From assembly GCA_947494545.1 (NCBI GenBank), contig CANLVH010000004.1:117281-181280 (forward strand): 64,000 bases of DNA. Direction: 5' to 3'. A program made the translations under genes and the position numbers. The stretch is from an uncultured Mesonia sp. GTDB lineage: Bacteria; Bacteroidota; Bacteroidia; Flavobacteriales; Flavobacteriaceae. The notes under the pieces are model-generated. The model was not told where the DNA came from and did no database searches. It saw only the letters and a program-made list of their open reading frames with translations. Below are positions 26,928-35,905 of this stretch, in pieces (position 1 is the first letter of the stretch; every line of letters starts with the position of its first letter).

Positions 26928-28478
26928 ATGAAAAAGAATTTACGAACACTTTTTAGTTTGTTTCTTGTTGCTGCTACAATACAGGTCCAGGCGCAAGAGC
27001 AAATGGTTCAGAGTATTGTTAAAGAAGCCAACGAAAATTCTAAATTAGAAGAAATTGCCCACGAATTGATGGATGTGGTAGGACCAAGATTGGTTGGTAG
27101 TCCGCAAATGAAACAAGCTCACGATTGGGCGGTAAAAAAATATGCCGACTGGGGCATTACTGCCGAAAATCAAGAATACGGAACTTGGCGTGCTTGGGAA
27201 CGAGGTATTACACATATTGATATGCTTGAACCTAGAGTAAGTTCTTTACAAGGTCAACAATTGGCTTGGAGCCCTTCTACCAAGAAAAAAGGTGTAACGG
27301 CAGAAGTGGTTATTTTACCGGAAGCTTCTAATCCGGACGAGTTTAAAAAAATGCTTTCAAAAGTAAAAGGAAAATTTGTATTAACATCAGCTTTACAACC
27401 AACAGGAAGACCTGCTAATAACTGGGAAAAATGGGCCACCGATAAATCCTGGAAAAAGATGCAGCAAAATCAGAAAAAAACTGATTCTCTTTGGAGAAAC
27501 CGAATTAAAAATACCGGGCATAAATCCCGCGAATTACCAAAAATATTAGAAGATGCAGGTGCCGTTGGTATTGTTTCATCTTACTGGTCTAAAGGTTTTG
27601 GCGCCAACAAAATTTTTGGTGCCTACACCAAAGAGATTCCTAGTGTAGATGTTTCTTTAGAAGATTATGGTTTACTTTACCGTCTAGCGGAAAGTGGCAA
27701 TACACCAAAACTTAAAGTGGTAGCGCAATCTAAAGATTTAGGAGAAACCCCAACTTTTAATACAATTGCTAGAATTGAAGGAAGCGAAAAGCCGGATGAG
27801 TATATAATTCTTTCTGCACATTTTGATTCTTGGGATGGCGGTACAGGTGCTACCGATAACGGTACAGGAACAATGGTGATGATGGAAACTATGCGAATTC
27901 TTAAAAAACTATATCCAAATCCTAAACGAACAATTATTGCAGGGCATTGGGGAAGCGAAGAACAAGGCCTTAACGGATCTAGAGCTTTTGTAAAAGACCA
28001 TCCGGAAATTGTTGAAAATTTACAAGCTGCCTTTAATCAAGATAATGGTACTGGTCGTGTAAAAAATATTAGCGGACAAGGTTTTCTGCACGCTTATGAT
28101 TATATAAATCGTTGGTTAGAGCCGGTTCCCGAAGATATTAAAGGAGAAATAGAAACCAGTTTTCCGGGAACACCGGCACGCGGAGGTTCGGATTATGCTT
28201 CGTTTGTTGCGGCAGGAGCACCGGCTTTTAGTTTAAGTTCTTTGAGATGGTCTTATTGGAATTATACTTGGCACACTAATTTAGATACTTACGATAAAAT
28301 TGTATTTGATGATGTGCGTAATAATGTAATTTTAACAGCAATTATGGCGTATATGGCCAGTGAAGATCCAGAAACAACTTCTAGAGAAAAAGCAGTTCTT
28401 CCTATTAATTCTAGAACTGGTAAGCAAATGCAATGGCCCAAACCAAAAGATGCTACTAGAAGAGGCGGATTGGATTAA
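26928..28478 (+). CDS. Secreted M28-family zinc peptidase
   Basis: 516 aa from the ATG at 26928, which opens a signal peptide (MKKNLRTLFSLFLVAATIQVQAQ); a frame from 26901 adds nine residues before it. Zinc and catalytic motifs of the M28 family: HFDSWD (H298, D300), TDNGTG, and GHWGSEEQGLNGS with the catalytic Glu pair around residue 345. A PA-like insertion precedes the catalytic domain (SRELPKILEDAGAVGIVSSYW). The C-terminal HTNLDTYDKI supplies the last His ligand. Likely an aminopeptidase or carboxypeptidase acting in the periplasm. Followed by a strong terminator. Confidence 0.9.
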   Translation: MKKNLRTLFSLFLVAATIQVQAQEQMVQSIVKEANENSKLEEIAHELMDVVGPRLVGSPQMKQAHDWAVKKYADWGITAENQEYGTWRAWERGITHIDMLEPRVSSLQGQQLAWSPSTKKKGVTAEVVILPEASNPDEFKKMLSKVKGKFVLTSALQPTGRPANNWEKWATDKSWKKMQQNQKKTDSLWRNRIKNTGHKSRELPKILEDAGAVGIVSSYWSKGFGANKIFGAYTKEIPSVDVSLEDYGLLYRLAESGNTPKLKVVAQSKDLGETPTFNTIARIEGSEKPDEYIILSAHFDSWDGGTGATDNGTGTMVMMETMRILKKLYPNPKRTIIAGHWGSEEQGLNGSRAFVKDHPEIVENLQAAFNQDNGTGRVKNISGQGFLHAYDYINRWLEPVPEDIKGEIETSFPGTPARGGSDYASFVAAGAPAFSLSSLRWSYWNYTWHTNLDTYDKIVFDDVRNNVILTAIMAYMASEDPETTSREKAVLPINSRTGKQMQWPKPKDATRRGGLD

Positions 28479-28499
28479 ATTCTTCCTTCTAATTGAAAT

Positions 28500-28530
28500 A
28501 AAAAAGCCGTCTTTTAAGACGGCTTTTTTT
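28500..28530. terminator. Bidirectional terminator
   Basis: AAAAAAGCCGTCTT and AAGACGGCTTTTTT are perfect arms around a two-base loop, between the convergent M28 peptidase and SDR genes. Confidence 0.9.
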
Positions 28531-28571
28531 AATTTCTATTTACGAGAAATCAGGATACTTAATTCAAAATA

Positions 28572-29348
28572 TCAATCTAATGTTTGCACGCCACCACCGT
28601 TTACAAATATCACCTGTCCGCTTGTCCATTTAGAAATTGGCGCTGCAAAGTACAATACCGCTCCCGCAATATCTTCAGGTTCTCCCAAACGTTTTATTGG
28701 CGTATGTGCCAACATTCTTTTTTCAATTTCCGGTGTTAAAACCGTACTTAGAGCGTGTGTTTTTACAGCTCCCGGGCCAATAGCGTTAATTCTAATTTCA
28801 TCTGGGCCGTAATCAAAAGCTAGGTTGGCTGTCATATGGTTAATGGCTGCTTTGGAAGAAGCATAGGCGCTAATCGCCGGACTTTTATTTACCGAAGCCA
28901 TAGAAGACATATTGATAATACTTCCGTAACCGGCTTTTTTCATATGCGGAGCCACCAACTGGCATAAACGCCACATACTAAACACGTTCATTTCATACAC
29001 TTTTTTAAATTGCTCCACATCAATATCATACGGACTTTCTTTTCCGGCGCCACCGCCACCCACATTGTTGACAAGAATTTCGATGCTTCCAAATTCTTTT
29101 ATGGTTTTATCAACCAGGTCTATCAAAGCTTCATCTTTGGTCACATCGCAATCTACGGCAATGGTTTTTCCACCATCGTCATTAATCGCTTTCGAGGTTT
29201 TTTTGGCGTCGTCCAAATTGTAATCTGAAACCACCACATTGGCGCCGTAAGCCGCAAGCATTTCACAGCTTGCTTTTCCTATTCCGTTAGCACCACCGGT
29301 TACGATGGCTGTTTTTCCTTTTAAATCGAATAATTTTGATGTATCCAT
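28572..29348 (-). CDS. Short-chain dehydrogenase/reductase, 7-alpha-hydroxysteroid dehydrogenase-like
   Basis: 258 aa classical SDR. Cofactor motif TGGANGIG (17-24), NNVGGGG (94-100), catalytic N121, S149, Y162 and K166 (YASSK). SDYN after strand 2 suggests NAD preference. The overall pattern, including NVFSMWRLCQLVAP, TPEIEKRMLAHTPIKRLGEPEDIA and the ending VNGGGVQTLD, follows E. coli HdhA closely, so a steroid or secondary-alcohol substrate is plausible; the true substrate is not shown. It follows the DsrE-like gene by 29 bp on the same strand. Confidence 0.85.
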   Translation of the reverse strand: MDTSKLFDLKGKTAIVTGGANGIGKASCEMLAAYGANVVVSDYNLDDAKKTSKAINDDGGKTIAVDCDVTKDEALIDLVDKTIKEFGSIEILVNNVGGGGAGKESPYDIDVEQFKKVYEMNVFSMWRLCQLVAPHMKKAGYGSIINMSSMASVNKSPAISAYASSKAAINHMTANLAFDYGPDEIRINAIGPGAVKTHALSTVLTPEIEKRMLAHTPIKRLGEPEDIAGAVLYFAAPISKWTSGQVIFVNGGGVQTLD

Positions 29349-29377
29349 AATTAGAGAATTTTTTAATATATATGCGT

Positions 29378-29908
29378 TTAACGAATTATTGTATAACCCT
29401 TCATTTCATAAGTGGGAATATCTATTAAAGCCGACAAGGTTAATTTGATTGCGGGATTCATTTCTGTCTTCGGATTTATTTCTCGCTCTGCTGCCGCTTG
29501 TCCGCAAAGATGAATGGGAACACCGTAATTTGTCAATTTTTCTATCAAGTCAAGATTAGGATTGTTTTTGCCCATTTTTTCTTTATATGCGTCTCCCGAG
29601 AGCACAATAGAAGAAGCTGCGCCGCTAATTACAGCTGCTACATGAATATTTTTTCTAGGAACGCCACTATTTTCTAGAAGATTAATTAACCTAGCTATTT
29701 TCCAAAGAGAAGCATTTACGCCTTCCCGTTCTTTTTTACTGGTAATATGAAAAAACATTTTGTACTCTTTTTCGGGATTGGGTTTTACAGCAACGTCTTC
29801 ATATTCTATAATTCTGCCGTATCCTTCTATAGTTGGGGTTTTCCAGTCTTGTGCTTGCAATTGTGTGCTAAGCATTGCGATTAGTAATAGTATCAGGTGT
29901 TTTGCCAT
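29378..29908 (-). CDS. Exported DsrE/DsrF-like protein
   Basis: 176 aa with a signal peptide (MAKHLILLLIAMLSTQLQAQ), so periplasmic. The DsrE-type fold is suggested by YKMFFHITSK, then ASLWKIARLINLLENSGVPRKNIHVAAVISGAASSIVL and the C-terminal NYGVPIHLCGQAAAERE with the single conserved cysteine. Cytoplasmic DsrE relatives transfer sulfur; the exported Bacteroidota versions are uncharacterised. Probably co-transcribed with the SDR gene downstream. Confidence 0.75.
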   Translation of the reverse strand: MAKHLILLLIAMLSTQLQAQDWKTPTIEGYGRIIEYEDVAVKPNPEKEYKMFFHITSKKEREGVNASLWKIARLINLLENSGVPRKNIHVAAVISGAASSIVLSGDAYKEKMGKNNPNLDLIEKLTNYGVPIHLCGQAAAEREINPKTEMNPAIKLTLSALIDIPTYEMKGYTIIR

Positions 29909-30218
29909 TTTAGTTTTTTTTAAAACGATTTCCTGCTATAAATTTATAAGGAATTTTTTCTTCGGTAAAGTATAAATGCCGATAAGGTAATGCTAATTAA
30001 AAAATTGCACTATTTGTTTGTGGTTGTTTTTCCGTAAAGCTACTAAAGGTTCTGATTGTTGCAACAAATACCATTTTATTGGCTTTCTTAAAGGAGTAGC
30101 GCCAAACTTTTTAAAAGTTGTAACTTTTGCTTTTTCTTTACGGAAATAATCGTTTCTCAAAGCCAACCGTTCCGGAAGCTCCCGTTAATAAAACCGATTT
30201 TTTAAGCATATTATTCAA
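29909..30218. other. Intergenic region with two opposed copies of the dispersed decamer
   Basis: 310 bp without a gene. It holds TTCCGTAAAG at 30030-30039 and its reverse complement at 30136-30145. No promoter consensus is obvious for the DsrE-like gene. Confidence 0.4.
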
Positions 30219-31025
30219 TTAGAAATATACAGCTTCAAAAACAGCCAAGGGCGCTCTTTTACCAATATTTAGCATTAACGTATCCCCATTAATGGTGTAA
30301 TTATTGGCTAGTTCAAAAACTTCTAAAAACGCACTTTCGTCTACATCTACATCCGGACACGCCATCATAGTAGTTGCAATATTTTTAAAGTTTATTTGTC
30401 CGTTACTTTCTAAAGTATAGCTACCGGAAAATGAATTACAGCCGGCAAAACCTTGCAGTTTGTTTTGGTTTGCTTTTAAGATGAAATATCTTTCTTTTTC
30501 TTGATTTTTAGCCATTTGTACTTCTTTACCGTCCAAAATTTTGAGTTTCCAGTACTTTTCAACAATTTTTTCGGTATTTTCAACTTTTTGAAATTCGGCT
30601 AAAACGCTTCGTTTGCCATCGTTTAGAATTAATTTGTCGCCATTTATTGTATAGTTGTCTGCCTTGTTAAAAACATTTAATACTTTTTGCTCACCAATTT
30701 TATTATCCGGGCAAGCCATTCTGGTGCTGGCTATTTTCGAGAAATTTATATTGTTTCCTTTTCCTAAGGTATAGCTTCCGTTAAAAGTGTTACAACCCGA
30801 GTTTCCGAAGATTCTTTGGTCTGTCTGGTTGAGTTCAAATTGAATTTTCTTGCCTTGACGGGTAGATTGATTTACCGGCATTTCTCCTAATTTAGTCAAC
30901 TGCCAAGTAGTGTTGGTAATTTGAGAAGCTTGGGCATTGCTGGCATCATTACTTGTATTTTTGGCAGAGTTGCACGCCATTACACTTAAGGCTACAATTA
31001 CTAATAAAGTTAAATTCTTTTTCAT
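30219..31025 (-). CDS. Lipoprotein with two META (HslJ-like) domains
   Basis: 268 aa. Lipoprotein signal MKKNLTLLVIVALSVMAC with Cys18 as the lipidated residue, followed by an Asn/Ser linker. Two META repeats in tandem: the first (about 38-130) has TTWQLTKLG, GNSGCNTFNGSYTLG and ASTRMACPD; the second (about 155-265) has KYWKLKILDG, GFAGCNSFSGSYTLE and ATTMMACPD. Each contains the conserved Cys pair. META proteins such as HslJ are linked to heat shock and novobiocin resistance; role here unknown. Monocistronic. Confidence 0.88.
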   Translation of the reverse strand: MKKNLTLLVIVALSVMACNSAKNTSNDASNAQASQITNTTWQLTKLGEMPVNQSTRQGKKIQFELNQTDQRIFGNSGCNTFNGSYTLGKGNNINFSKIASTRMACPDNKIGEQKVLNVFNKADNYTINGDKLILNDGKRSVLAEFQKVENTEKIVEKYWKLKILDGKEVQMAKNQEKERYFILKANQNKLQGFAGCNSFSGSYTLESNGQINFKNIATTMMACPDVDVDESAFLEVFELANNYTINGDTLMLNIGKRAPLAVFEAVYF

Positions 31026-31270
31026 TTTATTTGAGGTTTACCGTCTACGCGGAATTTATTTAGGCAAAATTAAGATTAGTTCGGTTTGTTATGAACTAAT
31101 ACCAACTAAAGTATTGTTAAAAAGTGGAACTTCTCTAAATTGAAGTTTTTTGCTTCAATTGGAGGTTAAATAAGTCCTAAACTTTTTGGAAAATTCTGGT
31201 AAAAATGGACTTTTCCCATTTCTTTCCAGGTTTTTATTGCAGCTTTAGTTAAAATTTAAATTTTAGTACT

Positions 31271-32110
31271 ATGACTGTCTTTTTAAAATCGACTCTTTTA
31301 GTTTTTGTATGTTTTTTGTTTTCGTACACGCATGAGGCGCAAAATAATTCTTATTCTTCTAATGTCTTGCAAATAGAAAAAACTTGGGAGCTTCCGGGAA
31401 TTTTAGAAGAAATTAGTGCTATGGCTTGGCTTTCTGAAAATCAAATTGCTTGCGTTCAAGATGAAGACGGTATCATTTTTATTTACGATTTAGAAAAAGA
31501 AAAAATCATAGAAAAAGTTGAATTTGGCCGGGCGGGAGATTATGAAGGTCTTGCTATTTCTGGCAATACAGCTTTTGTAATGCGAAGCGATGGCCGTGTT
31601 TTTGAGGTTTCCAACTTCCGTAAAGAAAACCAAAAAACCAGTAGTTTTAAAACGCCGTTTAAAGAAAAGAACAATATGGAAAGTTTGACTACAGATGCAA
31701 CGGGCAACTATTTAATTACCATTCCTAAAAATAAAAGCTTGCATAAAAAGCGCTTTAAAGGTTTATACCGAATTTCTATTGCAACCAAAAAAATGGAGAA
31801 AGAGCCTTTTCTGAAAATTGATATGAAGGACAAAGCTTTAAAAGAATACCGAAAGAAAAAACTACGGAAAACTTTTATGCCTTCTGCTATAATAATCCAT
31901 CCAAAAACCGGTGATTTTTATATACTGGAGGGCGTAAAACCAAAACTTCTGATTATGGATGCAAAAGGAACAATCAAAAATATCTATAAACTAGACAAAG
32001 AAATTTTAACCCAACCCGAAGGAATTATTTTTAGTCCAAACGGCACGCTTTATATTTCTAATGAGGCCAATGGCGGTACGCCAACTATTTTGCAAGTAAA
32101 TTTACACTGA
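31271..32110 (+). CDS. Exported SdiA-regulated/YjiK-like beta-propeller protein
   Basis: 279 aa with an N-terminal signal peptide (about residues 1-23). Propeller-like repeats: LEEISAMAWLSENQIACVQDEDGIIFIYD, GDYEGLAISGNTAFVMRSDGRVFEV, PSAIIIHPKTGDFYILEG and QPEGIIFSPNGTLYISNEANGG. This is the arrangement of SdiA-regulated domain proteins, which resemble phytase-like propellers. A small hairpin (AATTGAAG/CTTCAATT, 31138-31160) lies 110 bp upstream. The stop is followed by a bidirectional terminator. Substrate unknown. Confidence 0.75.
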   Translation: MTVFLKSTLLVFVCFLFSYTHEAQNNSYSSNVLQIEKTWELPGILEEISAMAWLSENQIACVQDEDGIIFIYDLEKEKIIEKVEFGRAGDYEGLAISGNTAFVMRSDGRVFEVSNFRKENQKTSSFKTPFKEKNNMESLTTDATGNYLITIPKNKSLHKKRFKGLYRISIATKKMEKEPFLKIDMKDKALKEYRKKKLRKTFMPSAIIIHPKTGDFYILEGVKPKLLIMDAKGTIKNIYKLDKEILTQPEGIIFSPNGTLYISNEANGGTPTILQVNLH

Positions 32111-32116
32111 AAAAAT

Positions 32117-32159
32117 AAAAAAACCCGTCTTGGCGAATAATTTTGCAAACGGGTTTTTA
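32117..32159. terminator. Bidirectional terminator
   Basis: AAAAACCCGT (32119-32128) pairs with ACGGGTTTTT (32149-32158) around a 20-nt loop, between the convergent propeller protein and TonB-receptor genes. Confidence 0.8.
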
Positions 32160-32175
32160 TAAAAACACTATTTCC

Positions 32176-34269
32176 CTAAAAATTGTAAGTCACAAATAAG
32201 GAGAAATTTCTGCCCGGATCATTAATAGGCACATTTTCAAAACCGGCTTGGTTGTTATAGGAGTAATTTAAATGATTATGGTAGGTTTTATCAAAAACAT
32301 TTAAAACCGCTAAGCCAATATCTAAATTATTCCACGGTTTAAAGCCACCACGAATGTCTAACAAATTGTAGCCAGGCGTTTTTTCTTCGCCAAAAGATTG
32401 TGCAATATTATCTTGCTCAGAAGTAATAGTGTAATCTATTTGCGCCCAATAATTTTCTTTTTCCATCCCGAAACTTAGTTGGGTGGTAAGTGGTGGCGTT
32501 AAAGCAATAGCTTCATCTAAATCTTTATTTTTGGTGTGTACATAGGCAATTTCCGCCCCAGCGAAAAAATCTTTGTAGATATCTGCGCGAATAGTTGCTT
32601 CTAAACCGGTTTTATAGGCATCGTCTATATTTATAAAACGTTTTACTTCTTGCGGGGGCATCATTGGCATAAATTTTTTGTCTAAACTCGAGTCTATTAC
32701 CGCGGCAATGTAATTTTCGTATTTAGAATAATAAGCAGATAGGCCGTAAGAAAGTTTATTAAAAATACCTTCAAAATTCTGTTTTCCTTTTAAGCCCAAT
32801 TCTATCTGGTTGTTCACTTCCGCCTCTAAATACGGATTGCCAACATACTCGTGCCCGTCCATTCCTACAGAAAAATGATTGATGTAACGCTCTATCATAC
32901 TTGCAGAGCGCACGCCGCGACCTATTGCCAGTTCCAAATTATGCTTTTCGCCCAAATCTTGTTGTAAAGAAATATTTCCGGAAAAGTTATGTTCATCTGT
33001 TTGGTCTAAATTTGGATAAAGTTCTTTAAAATCTTCGGCTGGCGCTTGGCTTTCGGCAAGAACCAAATCATAACGCACTCCGGCGGTTAAAGAAGTTTGA
33101 TTACTGAATTTATACCTGCCTTCTATAAAATAGCCAAAATCATTAATATAAGAATCTTGCCAAATTGCATCTGTAAAATACATTGGTTCCGGCAAAACCT
33201 CGCCTTGCATATTTTGTTTTACTTTTCGGTTGCGGTTACCTTCCCGGCTAATTAAAAGCGCATCTACACCTGTATATAAAGTAAGTTGGCTGGCAGGTTT
33301 TAAAGTAAATTCTACTTTTCCGCCGGCTGTATGCGATTCTACCGGCGAAACCGCTTCGGTACGCATTGCCATTGGCCGGTCTAAATTGCTCATCACGTGA
33401 TCTACATAAGAGTAATAAACTTTTGCGGTAATTTTACGTACAAACGGACTCACATATTTGTAGTTATAATCTAGTGAAAGTGTAGAACTGTTATCTTCTT
33501 GTGTGTCCATCATCAAGCCGGCGTGCAAAATATCGCGTCCAAAAGATTGTTGCCATTTTGCGCTTATTTCTTGGTTGTTAGAAAGTTTATAGCCTATGCC
33601 CAAATCATAATCTATGGTTTTAAAAGAAGACGGAATTTCGTTACCGTCGCCATCTTCATAATTACCAAAATCCCGATAAGCAATTCCGCCGGAGAGCTTA
33701 AATTTTTCGGTAACTTGGCTTAAACTTAAACTTCCTACAAAAGCATTGGCGTTGGTTTCGTAGCCGGAACTTACACTTCCGTGGAAACCTTCGTTGTTAT
33801 AATTTGCCGGTTCGCTTACAAAATTAATAATGCCGCCAAAAGTTGCGCCATAGCGGACAGAAAAAGGTCCTTTTATAACTTCTACTTCTTTAATATCGTC
33901 CGGATTTACGTGGCTGGTAATTGGGTCCATTCGGCTGGGACAAGAATTCATGGTTTTTGTTCCGCCATTAAATTGAATATTTAATTGTTCGTATTGCGCA
34001 GCTCTAAAAGAAGGATCTATCGAGTAGCTGCCGCGCTTTATAAGATGAAATCCGTTTAAATCCCTAAATAAATCGGTTACGTTTTTGGGTTGTACCACTT
34101 TTTTGGTCAAGTCTACTTTTTGCTTGATCATAAGCGGTTGGGTAATAATCCGGCCTTTTAGCATAACCGGTTCTAAGGTATTTACTTTTGTGGTATCTGT
34201 TGGGGTAATTTGGGCTGCCGCGCTTAAACAAAACGCTATGCTTAGCAACCCGAAAAAAATATTTTTCAT
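32176..34269 (-). CDS. TonB-dependent outer membrane receptor, probably copper (OprC/NosA-like)
   Basis: 697 aa: signal peptide (1-20), plug domain (about 50-160, with VEVIKGPFSVRYGATFGGIINFVSEP), then a 22-strand barrel ending LNVFDKTYHNHLNY and a C-terminal Phe. In the plug, NSCPSRMDPITSHV places C110 and M114 as a CxxxM pair, the copper-binding signature of OprC-type receptors. Further Met-rich segments (FMPMMPPQE, MDTQEDN) support copper. Upstream on the same strand is the small CNGKCYL protein that often accompanies such receptors. No carboxypeptidase-like N-terminal extension, unlike the receptor at 45777. Expected to import copper or a copper chelate. Confidence 0.85.
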   Translation of the reverse strand: MKNIFFGLLSIAFCLSAAAQITPTDTTKVNTLEPVMLKGRIITQPLMIKQKVDLTKKVVQPKNVTDLFRDLNGFHLIKRGSYSIDPSFRAAQYEQLNIQFNGGTKTMNSCPSRMDPITSHVNPDDIKEVEVIKGPFSVRYGATFGGIINFVSEPANYNNEGFHGSVSSGYETNANAFVGSLSLSQVTEKFKLSGGIAYRDFGNYEDGDGNEIPSSFKTIDYDLGIGYKLSNNQEISAKWQQSFGRDILHAGLMMDTQEDNSSTLSLDYNYKYVSPFVRKITAKVYYSYVDHVMSNLDRPMAMRTEAVSPVESHTAGGKVEFTLKPASQLTLYTGVDALLISREGNRNRKVKQNMQGEVLPEPMYFTDAIWQDSYINDFGYFIEGRYKFSNQTSLTAGVRYDLVLAESQAPAEDFKELYPNLDQTDEHNFSGNISLQQDLGEKHNLELAIGRGVRSASMIERYINHFSVGMDGHEYVGNPYLEAEVNNQIELGLKGKQNFEGIFNKLSYGLSAYYSKYENYIAAVIDSSLDKKFMPMMPPQEVKRFINIDDAYKTGLEATIRADIYKDFFAGAEIAYVHTKNKDLDEAIALTPPLTTQLSFGMEKENYWAQIDYTITSEQDNIAQSFGEEKTPGYNLLDIRGGFKPWNNLDIGLAVLNVFDKTYHNHLNYSYNNQAGFENVPINDPGRNFSLFVTYNF

Positions 34270-34345
34270 CGGTTTATTTTTAACAATAAGAGGTTAGGCC
34301 GTAAAAGAATTACAGCTTTAAATAACTAGAAAAACGAAAGTTAAA

Positions 34346-34726
34346 TTACCCGATGGGCGGATGAAATATTTGGGTTTGCAGCAAGTGTTTGTAATGATTT
34401 TGATGCGTCCAATTTACTTTTTTAGAAGTAATTTGTGGGATATTTAATACAAATAAATTAGTGTCTTCATAATAGAAAAAAGCCTCTTTCCAGTCGGTTA
34501 CCGTTGCGGGAACATCTTTTTTATCCTGTTCGTTTTCTGCAGCTAATTTGGTGAGGTAGCATTTCCCGTTACAATTTAATTCGGGTTTATCTGTGTTTTC
34601 GCAAAATTGCGCAACAAAACTGGAGTTAGCGCCAAAATAATAGCCATACGCCATAGAAAATTTGGTACTGTTTATAATAACCAGCGAAACCAAGAGGCAA
34701 GCACTTATTTGTTGCAATTTTTTCAC
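34346..34726 (-). CDS. Small membrane-anchored Cys-motif protein (copper-locus partner)
   Basis: 126 aa with one N-terminal membrane or signal segment (about 7-25). Then AQFCENTDKPELNCNGKCYLTKL: C42, C52 and C56 in a C-x9-CNGKC layout that I recognise as a recurrent feature of small proteins encoded beside copper TonB receptors in Bacteroidota. The C-terminus is His-rich (HQNHYKH, FHPPIG). Metal binding is a reasonable inference. It precedes the receptor gene by 76 bp on the same strand. Confidence 0.65.
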   Translation of the reverse strand: MKKLQQISACLLVSLVIINSTKFSMAYGYYFGANSSFVAQFCENTDKPELNCNGKCYLTKLAAENEQDKKDVPATVTDWKEAFFYYEDTNLFVLNIPQITSKKVNWTHQNHYKHLLQTQIFHPPIG

Positions 34727-34806
34727 GCTCCAAAGATAGTGGTAAACCTATAATTGTTCTATGATTTTGGTCAGTAAAAAAGTTTACATTTTAAGCTTGT
34801 GAAAAC

Positions 34807-35391
34807 CTACTTTGGTAAAAAGTTAATAAATAATTCTTTTCCTTGCCTTGGCGGAATAGAATTGTAAGCAGTTTCAAAATATTTAAAAGAAAAAAGGGTT
34901 TTAAAATACGCTTGGTATAAGGCTTTGTTTCCACCAAATGGGGGTTTGGTTTCGTTTAAGGGCGCATCAAACAAAAGACCGACTAGCTTGCCATCTTTGG
35001 TCAGTAATTCATGTATTTTTTCTACATATTTCTTCCGTAAAGAGGGATCTAAAGCACAGAAAAAAGTTTGTTCTAAAATTAAGTCGTATTTACCTTGAAG
35101 TTGAAAAAAATCTTTTAGAATTAAATTCTCTTTTGGGAAGTTAGGTTCGCGTTGCAACAAATTTTCAAACGGAACGACAGAAATATCTACCACAAAAACA
35201 TTTTTAAAACCTAGTTTATAGAGATATTCGGCTTCGTAAGAATTTCCACCACCCGGAATCAAGATTTTTAAATCTTTGTTTTCTAGTTGGTCAATATATT
35301 CTTTTAAAGGCGTGGAAATATAACCAATATCCCAACCCATATCTTGGTTTTGGTACTTGTTTGTCCAAAAATCTTGATCTAATTTTTGCAT
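34807..35391 (-). CDS. TPMT-like SAM-dependent methyltransferase
   Basis: 194 aa. The N-terminus NKYQNQDMGWDIGYISTPLKEYIDQL is typical of the thiopurine S-methyltransferase family, followed by the SAM motif ILIPGGGNSYEAEYL (about 41-55) and VVDIS. EQTFFCALDPSLRKKY and LLFDAPLNETKPPFGG fit the same family. It probably methylates small thiol, selenium or tellurium compounds. Its ATG overlaps the stop of the rhodanese gene by one base, so the two are translationally coupled. Confidence 0.82.
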   Translation of the reverse strand: MQKLDQDFWTNKYQNQDMGWDIGYISTPLKEYIDQLENKDLKILIPGGGNSYEAEYLYKLGFKNVFVVDISVVPFENLLQREPNFPKENLILKDFFQLQGKYDLILEQTFFCALDPSLRKKYVEKIHELLTKDGKLVGLLFDAPLNETKPPFGGNKALYQAYFKTLFSFKYFETAYNSIPPRQGKELFINFLPK

Positions 35392-35759
35392 TATTTAGAC
35401 CAATTCATATAACCACCTTCTAAATCGTATATTTCCGTAAAGCCCATATCTACTAATATCTTGGCAGCTTTCTGACTTCTGTTACCGGAGCGGCAATATA
35501 AATAAACCGGCTCGTCTTTATCTAATTTTGAAGCGTATTTTCTAAAAGCATCTTTTTCAAAATAGTTTAGCAATTTGGCGTCAGCAATATGACCTTCTGC
35601 ATATTCTTTTGGCGTGCGTACATCTAATAATTGTACGTTGTTTTCTTTTATCGCTTCCGCAAAGCTATCTTTTTCTAAGATGGTAATGTTGTCTTTTTCT
35701 TGCGCGGTTCCTATAAATATAAAGCATAATAGGAAGAGAGAATTGAGGAATAACTTCAT
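35391..35759 (-). CDS. Exported rhodanese-like protein
   Basis: 122 aa: signal peptide (about 1-20, ending GTAQ) and one rhodanese domain. Active-site loop CRSGNRS with Cys89; QLLDVRTPKEYAEGHI is the preceding CH2A-like motif. Periplasmic sulfurtransferase or persulfide carrier by family. First gene of a - strand run with the TPMT-like methyltransferase. A decamer copy lies inside the gene (35433-35442). Confidence 0.88.
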   Translation of the reverse strand: MKLFLNSLFLLCFIFIGTAQEKDNITILEKDSFAEAIKENNVQLLDVRTPKEYAEGHIADAKLLNYFEKDAFRKYASKLDKDEPVYLYCRSGNRSQKAAKILVDMGFTEIYDLEGGYMNWSK

Positions 35760-35905
35760 AACTGTTCTTTTTTTTCAAATTTACGGAAATTTTTCAATAG
35801 CAGAAAACAAACGGAATAGTCTTTGCATCAAATAATTACATCGATTAAAACGCAATTTTTTAGATAAATTGACGTTCTTTGCAGTATAAACTTAAAAAAT
35901 AAACG

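Noticed and set aside
30030..30145. Large stem formed by the two opposed decamer copies as a regulatory RNA
   Set aside because: Only the 10-bp motif pairs, with about 96 nt between; explained more simply by the genome-wide motif.
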